Source: Syngnathus acus
Taxonomy: Eukaryota; Chordata; Actinopteri; Syngnathiformes; Syngnathidae
Length of the DNA: 64,000 nucleotides
Assembly: GCF_901709675.1 (NCBI RefSeq)
Contig: NC_051104.1
Span: forward strand, 625,001 to 689,000
Direction of reading: 5' to 3'
Shown: positions 50,901 through 63,903 of the stretch, piece after piece
Numbering within the stretch: position 1 is the first letter of the stretch
How the letters are laid out: each line of letters opens with the position of its first letter
Translations under genes and position numbers: made by a program
Notes under the pieces: generated by a model
Seen by the model: the letters and a program-made list of their open reading frames with translations, nothing else
What the model was told of the DNA's origin: nothing
The model's database searches: none

Positions 50901-53822
50901 TACAGTCAAGCTTATTTGTGGCATACTTTGACAAATCTGTTACTGAAATACAGTACATTGCTCATATGTTCATTCGAAAATGGGACGTTTGCATTGGGCT
51001 TGAACCAATCTTATCTTTGTACACTTTTAATATCTACTATCATTATTTTTAGCAAAAAAAACATTTTTGTTATATTATTTGCTATTTTTGTTGTCTATAT
51101 GAATAAAATAAGATTGACTGTTCTGGTTATTTATTTTTTATTTTTTATCTTTATTTCTCCCAGAGTGATACAATAAGCTAACGTTCTTTCGCAGGCTATT
51201 TTGCGTACAATGTTTTGTGAAGGCCTACGATAGGAATATTAATTAGGCCCATCTATGACAGTCGGATAATAACAATGTCAGGCGTGTGAATGGATTCTGT
51301 GACCTGTAAAAGGGCCTATTCACAATCTCCAGTCTGCCATAGTTCATTCTTTTGGCCACAGGCAGCAGACTTTTTCACAAGCTTTTTTTTTTCTTAAACA
51401 CCCCCAATTGTTCCACACTGAAAAACTGTGACTCAAGTCTGTTGGGGTATACAAATATGTCAAAATTGAAGTTCAGCTTCTATTCTCGTTCTTTTTTTAT
51501 ACCCTTCACTCGAGAACAATTTCTGAAAAGATGCCAATTAAGGCGTATCCCTTCTTCCAAAAGCTCTCTTTTAATTACATGACATGGATCACACACATCA
51601 AAGCGGAGGAGACAATTGGCCAATGTTAACTCACAATATTGTGTTGTTGAACTCTAACCAAAATCGGGTGCCTTATAAAGTCAGTATAAAAGCATAAAAA
51701 TAAAGATTTTGTATTTGCGATATTATGCTAATACCTCTTAGGATAGTAAGAATGCTTGGCAGATTGATTTGGAGTGAGAAACATTTTGCAACCATTGACC
51801 TGAGACTTGGCAACTGTGTTGTCAAAATGGCCGACCCCCCTGAGATGGATAAAAACAGGTGGATTTTTTTCTGTCTTATTCATATTCCATAAACAAAACA
51901 ATAATCAAAACACTATTTCGACTAGTTTGGTCGCACAGAACTTATTACAAAGAACCTTTTGGGGTTGGCTTCCCCTTTAACAACCAACAAATCAATTACC
52001 AAGCCCATCATTCCTATGAGCCATTAAATACTGGAACACTTTGTCAGTTGACAAATCTCACAAAACGAGTTAAATTGCATCCAAACCTCATGTGGGAATA
52101 ATATGAAAAAGCGTTAGATAAACATTTGCAGTTGTGAGATAATAGACCTCAGGACTCAGCATAAATCAACACATCACCCCATTCTCTCTCTGCATAATAA
52201 AAAAAAAGAATCTTTCTGAATCAGCTCGTAGAAGCATTATGCCTCCTCATTTCAGGAGCACTTAGCGTTGTGTTTGGTTCTCTGGGCTGGCAGGCATGTG
52301 GCTAGTGGCAACGCACTGCGGTGAATAAGTTAAATCAGCCCCACGCCAACTCGACCCCGTGTCGTGGCACGAGAGAGGGAGGCAAAAAACAAAAAGGGCC
52401 ACCGATGCACGCAAAAAGGGAAATCCAACAGTGAGCTGGTGTGGCAGTCTCACGACCCCCTGCTGGTCCCAGAACACACCTTCAATAAGTCAGCCAAGGA
52501 GAGCAGAGAGGACGGCCATGGATCAGATGGCAGACTGGATGCGGAAGGCAGCGAGGATTTGTCTTACACTTCCTTATAGAGACGTTCCAAATGCGGCAAC
52601 CCCGCCCTCTCCCCGTTGTTTTAGCACCATCAATCGTGCCCATAGTGGATTCATTGAAAGAGGAGCCGATATTTCTGTACACTGTTGCCTGTCACCAAGA
52701 AAGGACACCATCCACCTATGACCATCTGTCCCCCCTCACCCCCTTTGTTACGCAGTGTAGTCGATATTGCATCACTTGTAAATGGCCTTGGGACCTGTGG
52801 TGAAAATCCAGTGTCCAAAGTGTTGAGACATAATTTCAACGTTTCAGTCCAGTTGGTTTCCTGCGCTGATGAAAGACGAGTGTCAGTCAAGCAAGACCCT
52901 CCCTGCTGTACGACATTAAAATAGGAGCCCTGGGCAGTCTGTCTGTGTGTGTCGTTGACGGGGTCGTCGGGGTGATGGCCCTAACCGGCAGCCGACCACC
53001 TGCTTTGCTTGTTCACACTGTCGCTGGTGCCCTTTTTTTGGTGCTTGCTGCCTCTTTAAGAGTTTAGCTATGCCTTTGAGGTCGCCTTTGATTTTCAGGG
53101 ATATGCGGCGGATCAATAAGGGTTCGGGAACTTCAAAGTGCCGGTCACAGTCACCTGCTGCTAGCCTGCCAATCCAAAGCATGACGCGTTTCCAATCAGG
53201 ACTAAACAAACAACCGCCGCATGGCTTCCACATGAAATGTTGGCACCCAGATCAGACCTGAAACATTCAAACGGCCACTTGAGGTGCCTTCCGTTGATTC
53301 CTTTTGCCTTTTTTTTTCAAAGTGACAACATGCAAGGCTCTTAAACATACTCTTAAAATGTGTTTTATAACTCAAATGCTCACTTCAAAGCCTTTCGATT
53401 GATGCTCGGTAATCTCCAAACACCGTAACGGTTTAACAACTCACTTAGATGTCTTTAATATGTCGCTCGTCTCTCCAATACCAAACATTTTATAATATAA
53501 TTTTTGCCCCCTCCCAAATTGACCAACCTAAGCTCAAAGAAGCAGATTGTAAAGCATGTTATGGAAATAAACCAAATGCTGATTATCCATTAAATCTCCC
53601 ACAACCTCAACCCTCCCCCCTCTAAAAAAAGAAAAAAGTCTGCCATGATGAAATGACTATCCTTTTATTACATTCTTCTCCCTTAATCCTCCTCAATTTA
53701 TTATTGGGGGAGTGCCTCTCCACAACAATGCCAAAACTCATTTCCATGGGAGCTCACACGGCATGGTGTCCACCAAGGCACAGACAACTGATTTCCTATG
53801 CAAAGGGTCCTTTTGCAGGGGC
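47949..53822. other. No gene recognised in repeat-poor DNA
   Basis: Single-copy-looking sequence with homopolymer runs near 48400, 49590 and 49800 (C). The block at 52984-53180 is compositionally even and open on the minus strand (RRISLKIKGDLKGIAKLLKR) but has no family I know; it may be conserved non-coding DNA. No RNA genes are seen. Confidence 0.4.
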
Positions 53823-53876
53823 TGGGGGTGAGGGGGTGGGGGGTGGTTGGGGGAGGGTGGGTGGGGGGATGGGTGG
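53823..53876 (+). repeat. G-rich tract with quadruplex potential
   Basis: At least seven G runs of three to six bases in 54 bp, separated by T, A or TT. Four or more such runs within this spacing can form a G-quadruplex on the plus strand. Confidence 0.75.
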
Positions 53877-56800
53877 CAGAATCAGGGGGCGACACTTTTA
53901 TTGCAAATGACTTCAGTATTTTGTTTGGGTGCTGAGCCAGCATGACTCCTGCTTGCACACTTAAATTTGGTGCGATGCAGGTGCAGGGCTAATTGTAGGT
54001 GTTGCACCAGTAAAGCTTTAAGCAACGTATGCGCACCAATGAAAGCATCTCTACGATTATCCGTTGGTGGTAGCCTAGCTTCTATTTCTTCTCCTTGCTG
54101 TGTTATTCTTTGTGTTTCATGCAAGTCCAGATGCTGTTATTTTTTTCCATCCTCTGCTCATGCTTTTTGTGGGAAAGGGGGGGCAACTTCTTAATGAAAC
54201 CTTACTCTCCAAATGCCAAATGAGAGGAAATTACTCATCAAGTGATTATGAAGCTGTTGGCATTATAGAAATCAAGGTGCAAAGAATGGAGTCGGAAAAG
54301 AGGGGGGGCGCTGGCAATTTGTTCTCAATGGACAGCCGATGAAGAGGAGGCAAGTTAGTCTTCTGTCTGAAGGGTCCCCTTGGAAAGCTAATTCCGGTTA
54401 ATGGCCAGGGGCTGGGGGCCTGGGCAGCGCTACATGTGACATCCTGGCCGGCAGGTAATCAGAGTGACGTTAATGCAGCCTCCAAAAGAGACACCTCGTC
54501 ATCGGGAATTTTCCTCATTGCCGCCGAAAATGCCAGACCACACACCTCTGACTGCGTGGCCCCCACATCTATTAACCTTATTGATTTGGAGCCCCGCTGA
54601 GCCCCTCCAGAGCTCCCCGCCTCCCCGCTGCTGGACTGAAGTGGATCAATCCTCCGCCAGGGGCCACAACTCAATAACAGTCCGGTGCTCCCTGACGACT
54701 GTTTACCACCTGAAATGAATACACTTTGTCTACACGCTTACATCCGTGACTCATCTGTTGACTAACTCTAACCCAGAAAAGTTCTCTGAATGTTCTAAAC
54801 CTCCTCTTTCCATGCCAATCTTGTTTTTGTGTATATCAAAGAAAAACTGCCACTCTTTATATTGGGTACAGTAAATGTGGTCAATTAACAAGATCATTTT
54901 CAGACATTCTTCCTGTCTAGTTTTAACGTCAGATACAACAAATACGGGTGACTCCGAAGACAGTCCGATATTAGTCGCAAACACTTGAGCTCCATTGATT
55001 TATTTTTAATCTAGTACTGTTCGTTTGAACTAACCAAGTGCCTTTGCGAGTAGATTTCCCGTATCCCGCACTTGAGGCAATCAGCACGTCACCGCCGCAC
55101 TTAGAGATTGATCAATGCAAATTTCAGGTAACAAACGGCCATGTGTTTTTGGATCATACCACTGGGACAATTCCAGCTTATTTGTTTTTGGCGGAGGACT
55201 ACATGTGTTGCAAATAAGAACGTGCGGAAAAATTATGCACTTTTCAATCGTAATGGCTATTGACTGTAGTATGTGGCTGATTAACACATCAATATTAAGC
55301 GATACCGGGCCTGTGCAGCCTTAAAAAATGGCTGTGTCACCATAGAGGGGGTAATTGAGGTGGAAGGGAAAACAAATGTGTCTAGGATCCATTGTGTGAC
55401 CTTAATGCTAACATCTGAGAAGGGCAAGATTATATATGTGCGGTTATGTTCGAAACGATCCATCAAAGAGCCGTTATTGACCAAATTATGACTTAGGACT
55501 TGCAGATGAAGCCGTTTTAAGCCTCTATATAAACATGTTTCAAAATCACTTCAACACTTTTTTTATTTGCTATCAAACCACTGCTTGGCACTTTGTGTTT
55601 TTGAAATATGCTGTGGGTAATGCTGTCGGGAATTTTTTTATATTTTTTGTATTTACACAGACACATAGGAGACGCGTTGGAGCTAGCCATAAAGAATTTG
55701 CTTCAGCAAGCATTGGAAATGTATCTGCGAGAAAAATGTCTCGATTCAATTTTGAGTGATTCCCAAAAAAACCAAACTTGTGCCTTGTGATGAGCCAAGC
55801 TCCCTCCCCGTTTCTCTTTTGAAGTGCGCTCCAAAGAGGAGAGGAAAAAAAAGGCATCTGTGAAAACAACCAACTGTGTCTTTAAACTCTGAGCACATTC
55901 TTCACTTAGCAGCTGTAACAACCCGAGCTGTTCAAAAAAACGCTGGCGAGTCATGGCTGTCTATTGTAGCGATATGGGACCTTCTGGGTCGGGCTCTACC
56001 ATCAACATATGCTTGTTTAAATTCCTGTATGACATTTCAATTTTCCTCCGCTGCGCGGCAAGGCGGCCCGATTTATGTATTTGGAGGGCAAGCATGAAAA
56101 GTAAATAGTTGTTAATAGTGATAGGGTCTCATTTAGTGCGCCAGAGTGCAGAGTGCACACGGCGGCGGGCGGGCTGGCGAGCCCTCCGCATGATGGAAAC
56201 ATCAGCGTCAGTGTCAAAAACGCTGGCGCTCATCTGCGACTCATCATCAGCCAGCCAAACCCAGCAGGGGGAAAAAAATGTACACCGAGGGCAAATCTGT
56301 AAACACCAATTTAATCTGCATGGAGAAAGTTACTGTCATCAACGGTGACAGCTAAAGCCTCTGGGCCACGCCAATGCGCAAAGAGTCACTCTTTTTTTCT
56401 TTCTCCCACCGCCCCCCCAATCTTTCTGTCAAAAGACGACGTTAAGCCATTATGGATGTCAAGAATCTGCCATTGAGAAGTTCTTTTCCGTCTGCCACTC
56501 AACAGGACCGGATTTTCTACCAGCCGAAATATCTACATGCCCCGAACAACTTCCTTCTTACAGGGGGTGAAAAAAAAAAGTTGACCTTTTCAACGTTGGG
56601 ATGTAGAATGATACAACGATTAATCTTCCGCCGCCTTTCATTTAGGATTTGACAATAATAAGCAAGTGATGAGCAAAAAAGCGAAATCCTAAAATGGGTC
56701 CGGTCTTGTAGTAATTAATTTGGGGTTACGCTCAGATTTAAGAGGATTTCCTCTGCCCCCAGAATCTATTGCTTTTCAAAGCCATGTCAAGCGGATCCGT

Positions 56801-57836
56801 GTTGTTTCTCGGAAGTCAACACCGAGGGACGACGAACACTTAACAACAATGAGAATTACTTGCGGTCCCACCCCTGTTTTTCATACCCTAACATTTGGAT
56901 TTCATGGGTGACACTTAGGGAGCCCCCCGGGCTCCCTAATGTGCGCTCGGGGACCCATGTGGTAGTCATCGCCAAGACTCTTGATCAGGCACAGAGATGT
57001 GACGGGAACCAGTCATTTAACACTGTTTCTATTAAATCAAATATCCCAGCAAACATAGAATATCATTTTATTGGTCTAAAGATGTTGGTAACTGTTGGAA
57101 CATTTTGGGTTGTACCACAAAATATTGTAATCTGTTATTTGGATCTGATTAGCCAGTGGATCTTGACGCCAAACGTTATTTGAACTTTCCACATCATATG
57201 TTCTGCTCATAAAGTCGTATTTAAAAATAAGTGATTTCATTTAGTCCACACAGCATATATTTCCGATCTAATCAAATCGCCACCCCGCGGATTCATGATT
57301 CATTTTTAAGATGGTTGAGGTTGAGGAACACCTCCAGGAGAGCCACATTGTGCATCGCCCCCCCTACAGCGTGAACCGATTTACTTCATATCTCCAAGCC
57401 AAGGCTGGGGATTCCAGCACGGGAGTGGTTTTGCAGAGTGCTGGGCGAAAATAATTAGATGACACCTTCAATTGTCTCGTCACCCCCTTTAACCGAGACA
57501 TTCACAGCTGCTAATTGAATGAGCTGGAGGGAGGGAAAGCCCAGACAATTCCAGTCACTCGTAAATCTTCCATAAACGTTATTTGTTGGGGGAAAAATTG
57601 GGAATCTCATGCTGTTAAATTCCTTAGGCCTGCTGTTGTCGATTAAAAGGACGGTCAGCTGGACACCCTTGTCCTACTGTGTAATGGTCAGTGGCCCGGC
57701 CATTGACCCCTGCCGCTTTGAGTAAATTAACACATTGTCTCTTGTTTTAAATCACTCTACAAATACATGGGCAACAACCTCGGGAAGCCTAATGTCATCA
57801 CAGAGTCAAAGTGTATTGTTTGGAGAGCCTCTATTG
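53877..57836. other. No gene recognised; one strong short palindrome
   Basis: Repeat-poor unique-looking DNA. The only strong structure is the inverted repeat at 56915-56939. Blocks near 56430-56470 and 57440-57760 look like regulatory DNA (AATTAGATGACACC, GCTAATTGAATGAGC). Open frames up to about 107 codons lack support. Confidence 0.4.
56915..56939. repeat. 11-bp perfect inverted repeat with CCC loop
   Basis: TTAGGGAGCCC at 56915-56925 pairs with GGGCTCCCTAA at 56929-56939 across a 3-base loop. No U-tract or context indicates a terminator or a known RNA. Confidence 0.8.
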
Positions 57837-58153
57837 CATAGGTGTCAAACCCAAGGCCCGGGGACCAAATACGGCCCGCCACATCATTTTATGTGGCCCG
57901 CAAAGACCAATTGTGCATGGACTTCATGTGTCAATACTAAAATTACAAACTGTCTTCACTTTTGAAAAATAGAGATATTGCTAGCAATGTTTATTACCAT
58001 TCATCTTTTTAAAATATTTGAACAGTTTTTACTCGTCTGTGATTTCAAAACTAGTGATCAGTTTGTTGTGTAGCCTGTACTATAAGGCGTTGACAGTCAT
58101 AATGGCCCTCAGAAGGAAACTATGACTACGACAAAAATTAGTTTGGAGCGCCT
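57837..58153 (+). mobile_element. hAT-like non-autonomous repeat, degraded
   Basis: The left end CATAGGTGTCAAACCCAAGG followed by CCCGGGGACCAAA and GGCCCGCCACATCATTTTAT matches, from memory, a common vertebrate hAT-derived repeat whose complete ends read CAGGGGTGTCAAAC. The right side, ACAAAAATTAGTTTGGAGCGCC, is a decayed form of the matching end. Flanking 8-mers do not match. There is no coding capacity. Confidence 0.6.
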
Positions 58154-60331
58154 TAGCCGTGCTAGAATTATTTATTTTTCCCGGGATCTAGGCGGCCGCA
58201 GTGTAGCGGTGCAATGCATTTGTTCTCATTTGCTACAAGATTATCGGTTCCAGACACAAGATAAGTAATCTTAATGATCAAGTAATTGCTCGTAATTCCC
58301 ATCTTTAATACAGTTTGTACTTGAAGAGCTATTGACTCGGTGCCAACTGATCTAACATGGGCGAGAAACGCCTCCGATTAAATGAGTTGAATTGTAATTC
58401 CTAGTTAGTTTTATTTGGCTTTAAAAGCTATAAAGACATAGACCTCCCACATCTCCACAGTATAAAGGTGACCTCAACAATATAAATCCATGGTTTCACA
58501 CCATAACTTCCAAAGAAATTGAATTAAGATGAAACCTAATTAGATGGCAGCTCTTTCTTAGCGATAGCCTAATTACTGGTGAAGCCGCTTAAGTTGCTTT
58601 TGCTCCTTAATTGAAGTAGCTCACCAATCCAGAGCGGATCTGTCCTGGCATGTTCTGAGCAAATCTAAATCTTAATTAAATTTTGCGCCAAAGAAAATGT
58701 TGGGTGAGAGGGGCTTTAATCCATTTAGAGGAGGACTGGCGAAGGGCTATTAGAGGGTGTTAATTTGTTAATCAGAGCTCAGCGTGGCTATCCTTTACTG
58801 TATCGAAGGCTTCGCTAGATGCGAGGCGCGCAGCAGGTGGCGTACACAAACAGCCCGCGGCCATTGTGGATGCAGTAGGTGCCGAGTTGGCAAATTACAT
58901 TGAGCCAATTCTTGTGAAGATGAAATATTCTCTCCACTTTTTCCATCATGTTGCCCCATTATGCCCCTCTGTTGATATTTCTCATTGTAATGGGATCATC
59001 CCAAACAAGTGGGCAGGCAGGTAAGCCCACGAGTGGTCCTATCAACAAAGGCACCGCAGGGGTCAAGTTCCTTCGTAAAGCCTCATTAATGAGCCTAGAA
59101 TGGACACGGGAGCTTGTTCTTACTACCTTGGACTTCAAAGGAGCTTAGCAGATGAGAGAACCTCTTCTGTGGTACAAACGCCTTCCAGGCTCAGCTCCCT
59201 AAGCCCCGCCAGCGCAACACAAATATATGCACAAAAATGCACAACAAAGCCAATTGCTTTTAAGCCCGCAATTGAGTCGTGCCATCCTAATACAGCTGCT
59301 GAAGGAGTAGCGCTCCATTCATCACGCGTCACAGCTGAAAAGGAAAAGTTGAGGACACATCCTTGACAAAATCCTCTTTTCACACATAATCCACCTTTTA
59401 CTTGAGGGCTGGAGTGTGTAACATCTGATCTCATCTCCCAAAAACCATTCAGCGCCATAGTGCCGGGTTTGATTATGTTCTGGTGCACACAGACAAGACC
59501 CTTTTCACTCCTCGGTGCCTTCCTATCACACCTGGGATAATAAAGAGGATTTAAACAGGTCTGAATAGGTTAACCAGGTGTTGAAACAAATAATGGTTTA
59601 AAATTGTAATTAACATGGCTTGAATAGAGCATTGCTCTTAGGAAAGGTCTCCCCCGTTGAATGACTTTGGTATGCGAGGGGAACACAAGACTGAAAGGGC
59701 CTCGTCTTTGTCACCGGAGAGAATAAGGAACTAATGGGGAATTAAGATGTTTAGAGCCAGTCAGCTTCTCTTATGCCCCCCCCTACTTTTCTTCCACAAT
59801 GTAACGTCACAGTTCACCGTACTGCCCGGTGCATTAGTCGCACTTCACTTAAACTGCCGCCGGCCCGCCGCAGCTATTCCAGAGCGACTTACGATGGATC
59901 GAAACTGAGCAGAAAGTCAAACGGCACTTTTTTTTTCCCCCCAACTTGAAATCTGTGTCATTATCTTCAGAGCAGGACACGACACTGTCGGACATTTCTA
60001 ATCCTTCCCTGACGCTTGTACAGTATGTTGGCAGTATTTGCATGTAAATGGCCTGCGACTCAATGTGGGCATTTAATTAAAGAGGCTTCGTGATCAGAAA
60101 CACATGCTGGCTGAAGTTGATGAATTGGTTGGCTCTGGTTCTGTTCATAACTGTTTTCCCTGTTTCCCCTATTTGTAGATCCACTTGGTGGTAAGCAAGT
60201 CCGAGCCCGAAAAGGGTCGCGCGAGGCAAAGTTTTCCAACAAGGGCTGTAGAACTCGCACATGATTCTTTCATTTCCTCCGACTGTTTTCTAACCCCCCG
60301 TTGAGAGGGGTCTAATCTTGACGCATCAAGC

Positions 60332-60335
<4 letters not shown>
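58154..60335. other. No gene recognised; homeodomain-like blocks and a plus-strand CTCF-like site
   Basis: At 58530-58610 the sequence has CCTAATTAGATGGCAG and GCCTAATTACTGG, and at 59085-59098 CATTAATGAGCC. CAGCAGGTGGCG at 58831-58842 is a CTCF-like core in plus orientation. No exon or repeat is recognised. Confidence 0.35.

Positions 60336-60394
<59 letters not shown>
60336..60394. repeat. (GA)n microsatellite, 59 bp
   Basis: Pure GA/AG repeat. Leu/Ser frames on the minus strand are artefacts. Confidence 0.98.
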
Positions 60395-60396
<2 letters not shown>

Positions 60397-62359
60397 GGTA
60401 TTGGGTTGGGGGGTAGGCTGATTGCAAGTGATTGACAAGACGTGGTTGCCACGGTAACTCGTTTTTTTTTTTTTTGCGTTCTGTGGTAGTCCAATTCGTC
60501 ATCAGAATTAGCTGACTAAAAGGGTGCCTATTATGATAAGGGGAACAATCGACGAACCTGCCAATCGATGAAATGTCCGAGTCGGGCTTCCGCCGTTGTT
60601 TATAAAAATCAGCGCAAAGAGTTTCTGACATTGCAAGGTACTTTTAACAGCATGCCTTTGTTCTCAACACAGCAAATCCACTTGGTTGACACCCGAGGTT
60701 TGAGTGTTTGTTGATCTCTGATTTCCAAAGATATTTAGACTGCATGGTGGATGGTATATGCGGTAGACCAAAAAAATATTGCCGAGCGAGCTAGCGTGGC
60801 TAAACATGGTTATTTTGATGGTGCGGTTGCTCTTAACGCTAATCACGGAATAAAAAAATGCTGTCATCGTTGAGCAGTCTAACAGCTTCAGGAAGCAGCC
60901 AAAGGAGGAAGCGTCAGCTCAGCGCAGGCGTCAGTGTTGTGTAGCATCACTGTGTCAGAGGCAGCGGGAGCCCGTGGCACCCATGCGGGCTTCCCATCAG
61001 CACAGCCGCCCAAGTGAACTGGCCAGACAGCACCGCCGCGCACTCCCAACTTACTTAGTGTAATTAAAGTTGAGAAAGGTTAAAGTTTGACGCTGAGGGG
61101 AAGCGAAGGCTGTGTTCTCTCCGGCGAGGGAGCACGGAGGGGACCTCGTCAAAGCCGCTAAGCGCTGAGGCTGCCGGCCCTCCTGGAAAGCCAGGGAGAC
61201 ACGCCGGGAATGTGGATGCACATCCAATATCATGATTAGGTGTTGGCCGTTGAGAGGAGGGGACAATTGGGTTGCCTGAGTAATTAGACCCACCAACCTT
61301 TTGTGGCATTCTGCCTCGTTCCGACTGATCCGGAAACAACCATCCGGAAAGAGAAGCGTGTAATAGCGTGTCACCCGTGTCTGCTAGGGCCAAGCATGTA
61401 ATCCTGAGAATAAACACAAGATGTAACGTCAACTCCGGGCTTTGCGAGGACTCCTAATGGTTAAAGAATGCTACAAATGTACTTGTCAGCAAGTGGATCT
61501 CTCGCGGGTGGTGCTAGTGGAAGCTATTAGATTCAGACCAACCAAGAGCTCATAAAATTATTGTTTTGACTAACAGACGAAATGTGAAATCAATTTCTTC
61601 CTTTTTGGGGGGATTTTGGCCTTCATCTTTGTGTCGGAAGTTTGTTTACAATTACAGTAGGTGCTATCACTAACCTATTCTTATCACGCGTCCTGGGTTG
61701 ATAGGATAGAAACAGTCAGTAGACCTTGAGTACTTATTGTATGTGAGCACCCCATATTTCCACACACTCCTCAAACGGTGTGGGTTCATTGAAGGGGAAG
61801 AGATGGAGCACATGTCCGAGGCTTTGTTGTAGTCAGGCGTCCTTACAGGAAGCCCAAGCGGGTTTTGTTGACGTGTCACTCGCACCCTCTCTGGCTGAAG
61901 CCCACTTTCTGTAAATGATAGTCCCCCTTTGTCCGCCATCAAAAGGACTCCTTCACTCGCCGCTGTGCTTTAAATGTGCCCAAGCAGCTGTCATGCAAAA
62001 AGCACCTGAATATCATTAGAAAACGAATTCATCCTATCTTAATGACTCCCTTCACCTTCTTCCTTGAAAATGTCTCCCTTTAAACCCACCCACTACCTCA
62101 ACCTTGACATAACTATCGCTCCCAGCAGCCGTCTCTAACTAAACAAACAGCGGAATCATTAATAAAGTCAGCGGCCTGGCTTAATAGAAGCATCATTAAA
62201 GTGTGACATTTATTATGCAAACGCTGAAGGGGTTACTTATGTCTGTCCAAGCGCCTGCCTTTGCAATGTCTCCTTTGATTAACTGTCAAATTTGATTACA
62301 GATGGATTATATATTTAACATTAGTAGGTTTACTACATCCTGGTGTGCGCTGCTCCATC
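60395..62359. other. No gene recognised
   Basis: Unique-looking, repeat-poor DNA. The minus-strand frame at 61064-61432 begins with a signal-peptide-like stretch (HLVFILRITCLALA) but has no other support. The block at 62000-62290 has even composition (CCTGAATATCATTAGAAAACG) suggestive of regulatory DNA. Confidence 0.4.
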
Positions 62360-62490
62360 AGGGCTTTCTGCTCATTAGCATATCATTTGCATATACACTG
62401 TACTTTGCACTGTACAGCATTGCACTGGGTTGGCATAATAACACTCAAATGGGTATTTTACTGCATTCCCTTGATTGATCAAAGGGAACA
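62360..62490. promoter_or_regulatory. Candidate enhancer block with POU octamer and TCF/LEF sites
   Basis: ATTTGCAT at 62385-62392 is a perfect POU octamer, preceded by CTCATTAGCATATC. GATCAAAGG at 62477-62485 is a TCF/LEF-type site inside the near-palindrome CCCTTGATTGATCAAAGGG. The spacing and lack of low-complexity sequence fit a vertebrate enhancer, but only motif matches support it. Confidence 0.3.
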
Positions 62491-63740
62491 TTATGTTTAA
62501 TTCTTTTGAAATTTACTTTGTTGTACACAATGTTTTTCTCCATGAGTGAAAAATAACTCAAGTTAGATTTGCCAAGGCTTTCAAAATGTTCTCGTATGGA
62601 GTCAGCATTAGCATGTAATGTGCTCGTTCACACCTCCTTTAAAATGAAGTAATTATTTCTTTTTGATGTCTCATCCGTTACCTTATTTTTTTTTTTCTTC
62701 TTGCAGCAGTCAGGCATTATTAATCCAGTCCAGATTAAAACTCTCCCCTGTTCACATTCTGCACATCCGCCATATAAATCTCCTAATCTCTGGTTCCCAA
62801 CCGCAGAAAATCCTATTAAGATCACCTTCAGTTTAACACGTACATTGTTGCCAAATGCAAAATATGCAGCTTCACCGGTGCACTTTTAATTGAGGGTAAA
62901 GTAGCCCCCGGTCGTTCCTTACTGCACTGTATGCAAAACCATTAGAGTAATTCTGAGAGTGTCTGTCAAGGAGAAATTCCCAACCAGCAGATCCACCCTC
63001 AGGGGGGTTCCCTCAGGGCTGAGCCGTGGGTGGGAGGCACCGGGGTTCAGGCGGGTCTCTCGTTGGGCGCCGCACAAGAGGTGTCAGCTCGCAAGGATTT
63101 GACTGATTAGGTAATATTCCCCCGTGTTCCCGGCCATGTAAGCAATATTCGCAGAACTCATTTCCCTGCCGCCTAACGCCCTGTAATTCTTGTCCTTCTC
63201 GTTCGCCTCCCACCCTCCCCCCGTTCGGCGTTCATCCTTAAACGTGGCAGCGTTGCGCTTTAAGAGCCGCCCGGTGACAACAACCTTGATGGCAGTGGCA
63301 GGCGTCAGCTTTCCGCCGCAAAGCCACTTACCCGAGAGGGCACCCGTCGGCCCTCGTCTCCCCTCCCTTTCCCAGTGGATACGCTGATGCTTAAATTGCC
63401 CCTGTGGCCGCCGTAGCAACGGCGAGGTGACATGGTGGAAAAAGCGTCTCGACAGAGGTTGGCTGCCATTCATCATCAGGAGCTCATGACCCCCTCGATT
63501 CATGCAAGTGATGAGAAGTTGCTAACCTGTTGTTAAGAAAGCAGAGTGTCAGTCTCCAGCGGGAAACAAAGGCTATTCCCTAGGTGGCTTTTGTTTGGCG
63601 GGTTACTGAAAATCTCAAATGAAATGCGCTAATAAACTCAAATTTATGAACTCCAAGGATATGAACAGGATGGTGGTCAGTCACTTGTCTCAATGTGTGA
63701 TCAAAGTGCATTTTAAAATGTGTAAAGCCTTCGTCTCTTC
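62491..63740. other. No gene recognised; acceptor-like site at 62690-62706
   Basis: A pyrimidine tract ending TCTTCTTGCAG at about 62706 precedes an open stretch to 62889 with no recognised domain. GC content rises after 63000. The minus-strand 139-codon frame at 63084-63503 is low in supporting features and is not called. Confidence 0.35.
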
Positions 63741-63903
63741 CCGTTCCCCCCCTTCGATTTTTTTTTTTTCCCAGAGTTTAAAGAATGTGGAGCAGTTTCC
63801 AGGGGATACTAGTAAAAAGCTGTGGGAAATGTGCGCAGGGTCAGAATTTGAAGGGGTGCCTTCCGAGAGAAATTCTTTGATTAGGTTTTGTGGCTATAGT
63901 TAG
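63741..63903 (+). other. Possible terminal exon after a strong acceptor
   Basis: A long pyrimidine tract (CGATTTTTTTTTTTCCCAG) ends at 63774. The frame that follows is open for 42 codons (SLKNVEQFPGDTSKKLWEMC onward) to TAG at 63901-63903. I do not recognise the peptide, no polyadenylation signal is seen before the window ends, and short frames like this arise by chance. Confidence 0.15.

Noticed and set aside
52916-53233. Minus-strand 105-codon frame with KIKGDLKGIAKLLKR
   Set aside because: No family resemblance, no splice signals, and composition explained by local DNA. Kept only as a possible conserved block.
61064-61432. Minus-strand 122-codon frame with signal-peptide-like start
   Set aside because: Only the first 15 residues look protein-like. 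No acceptor, domain or codon bias supports it.
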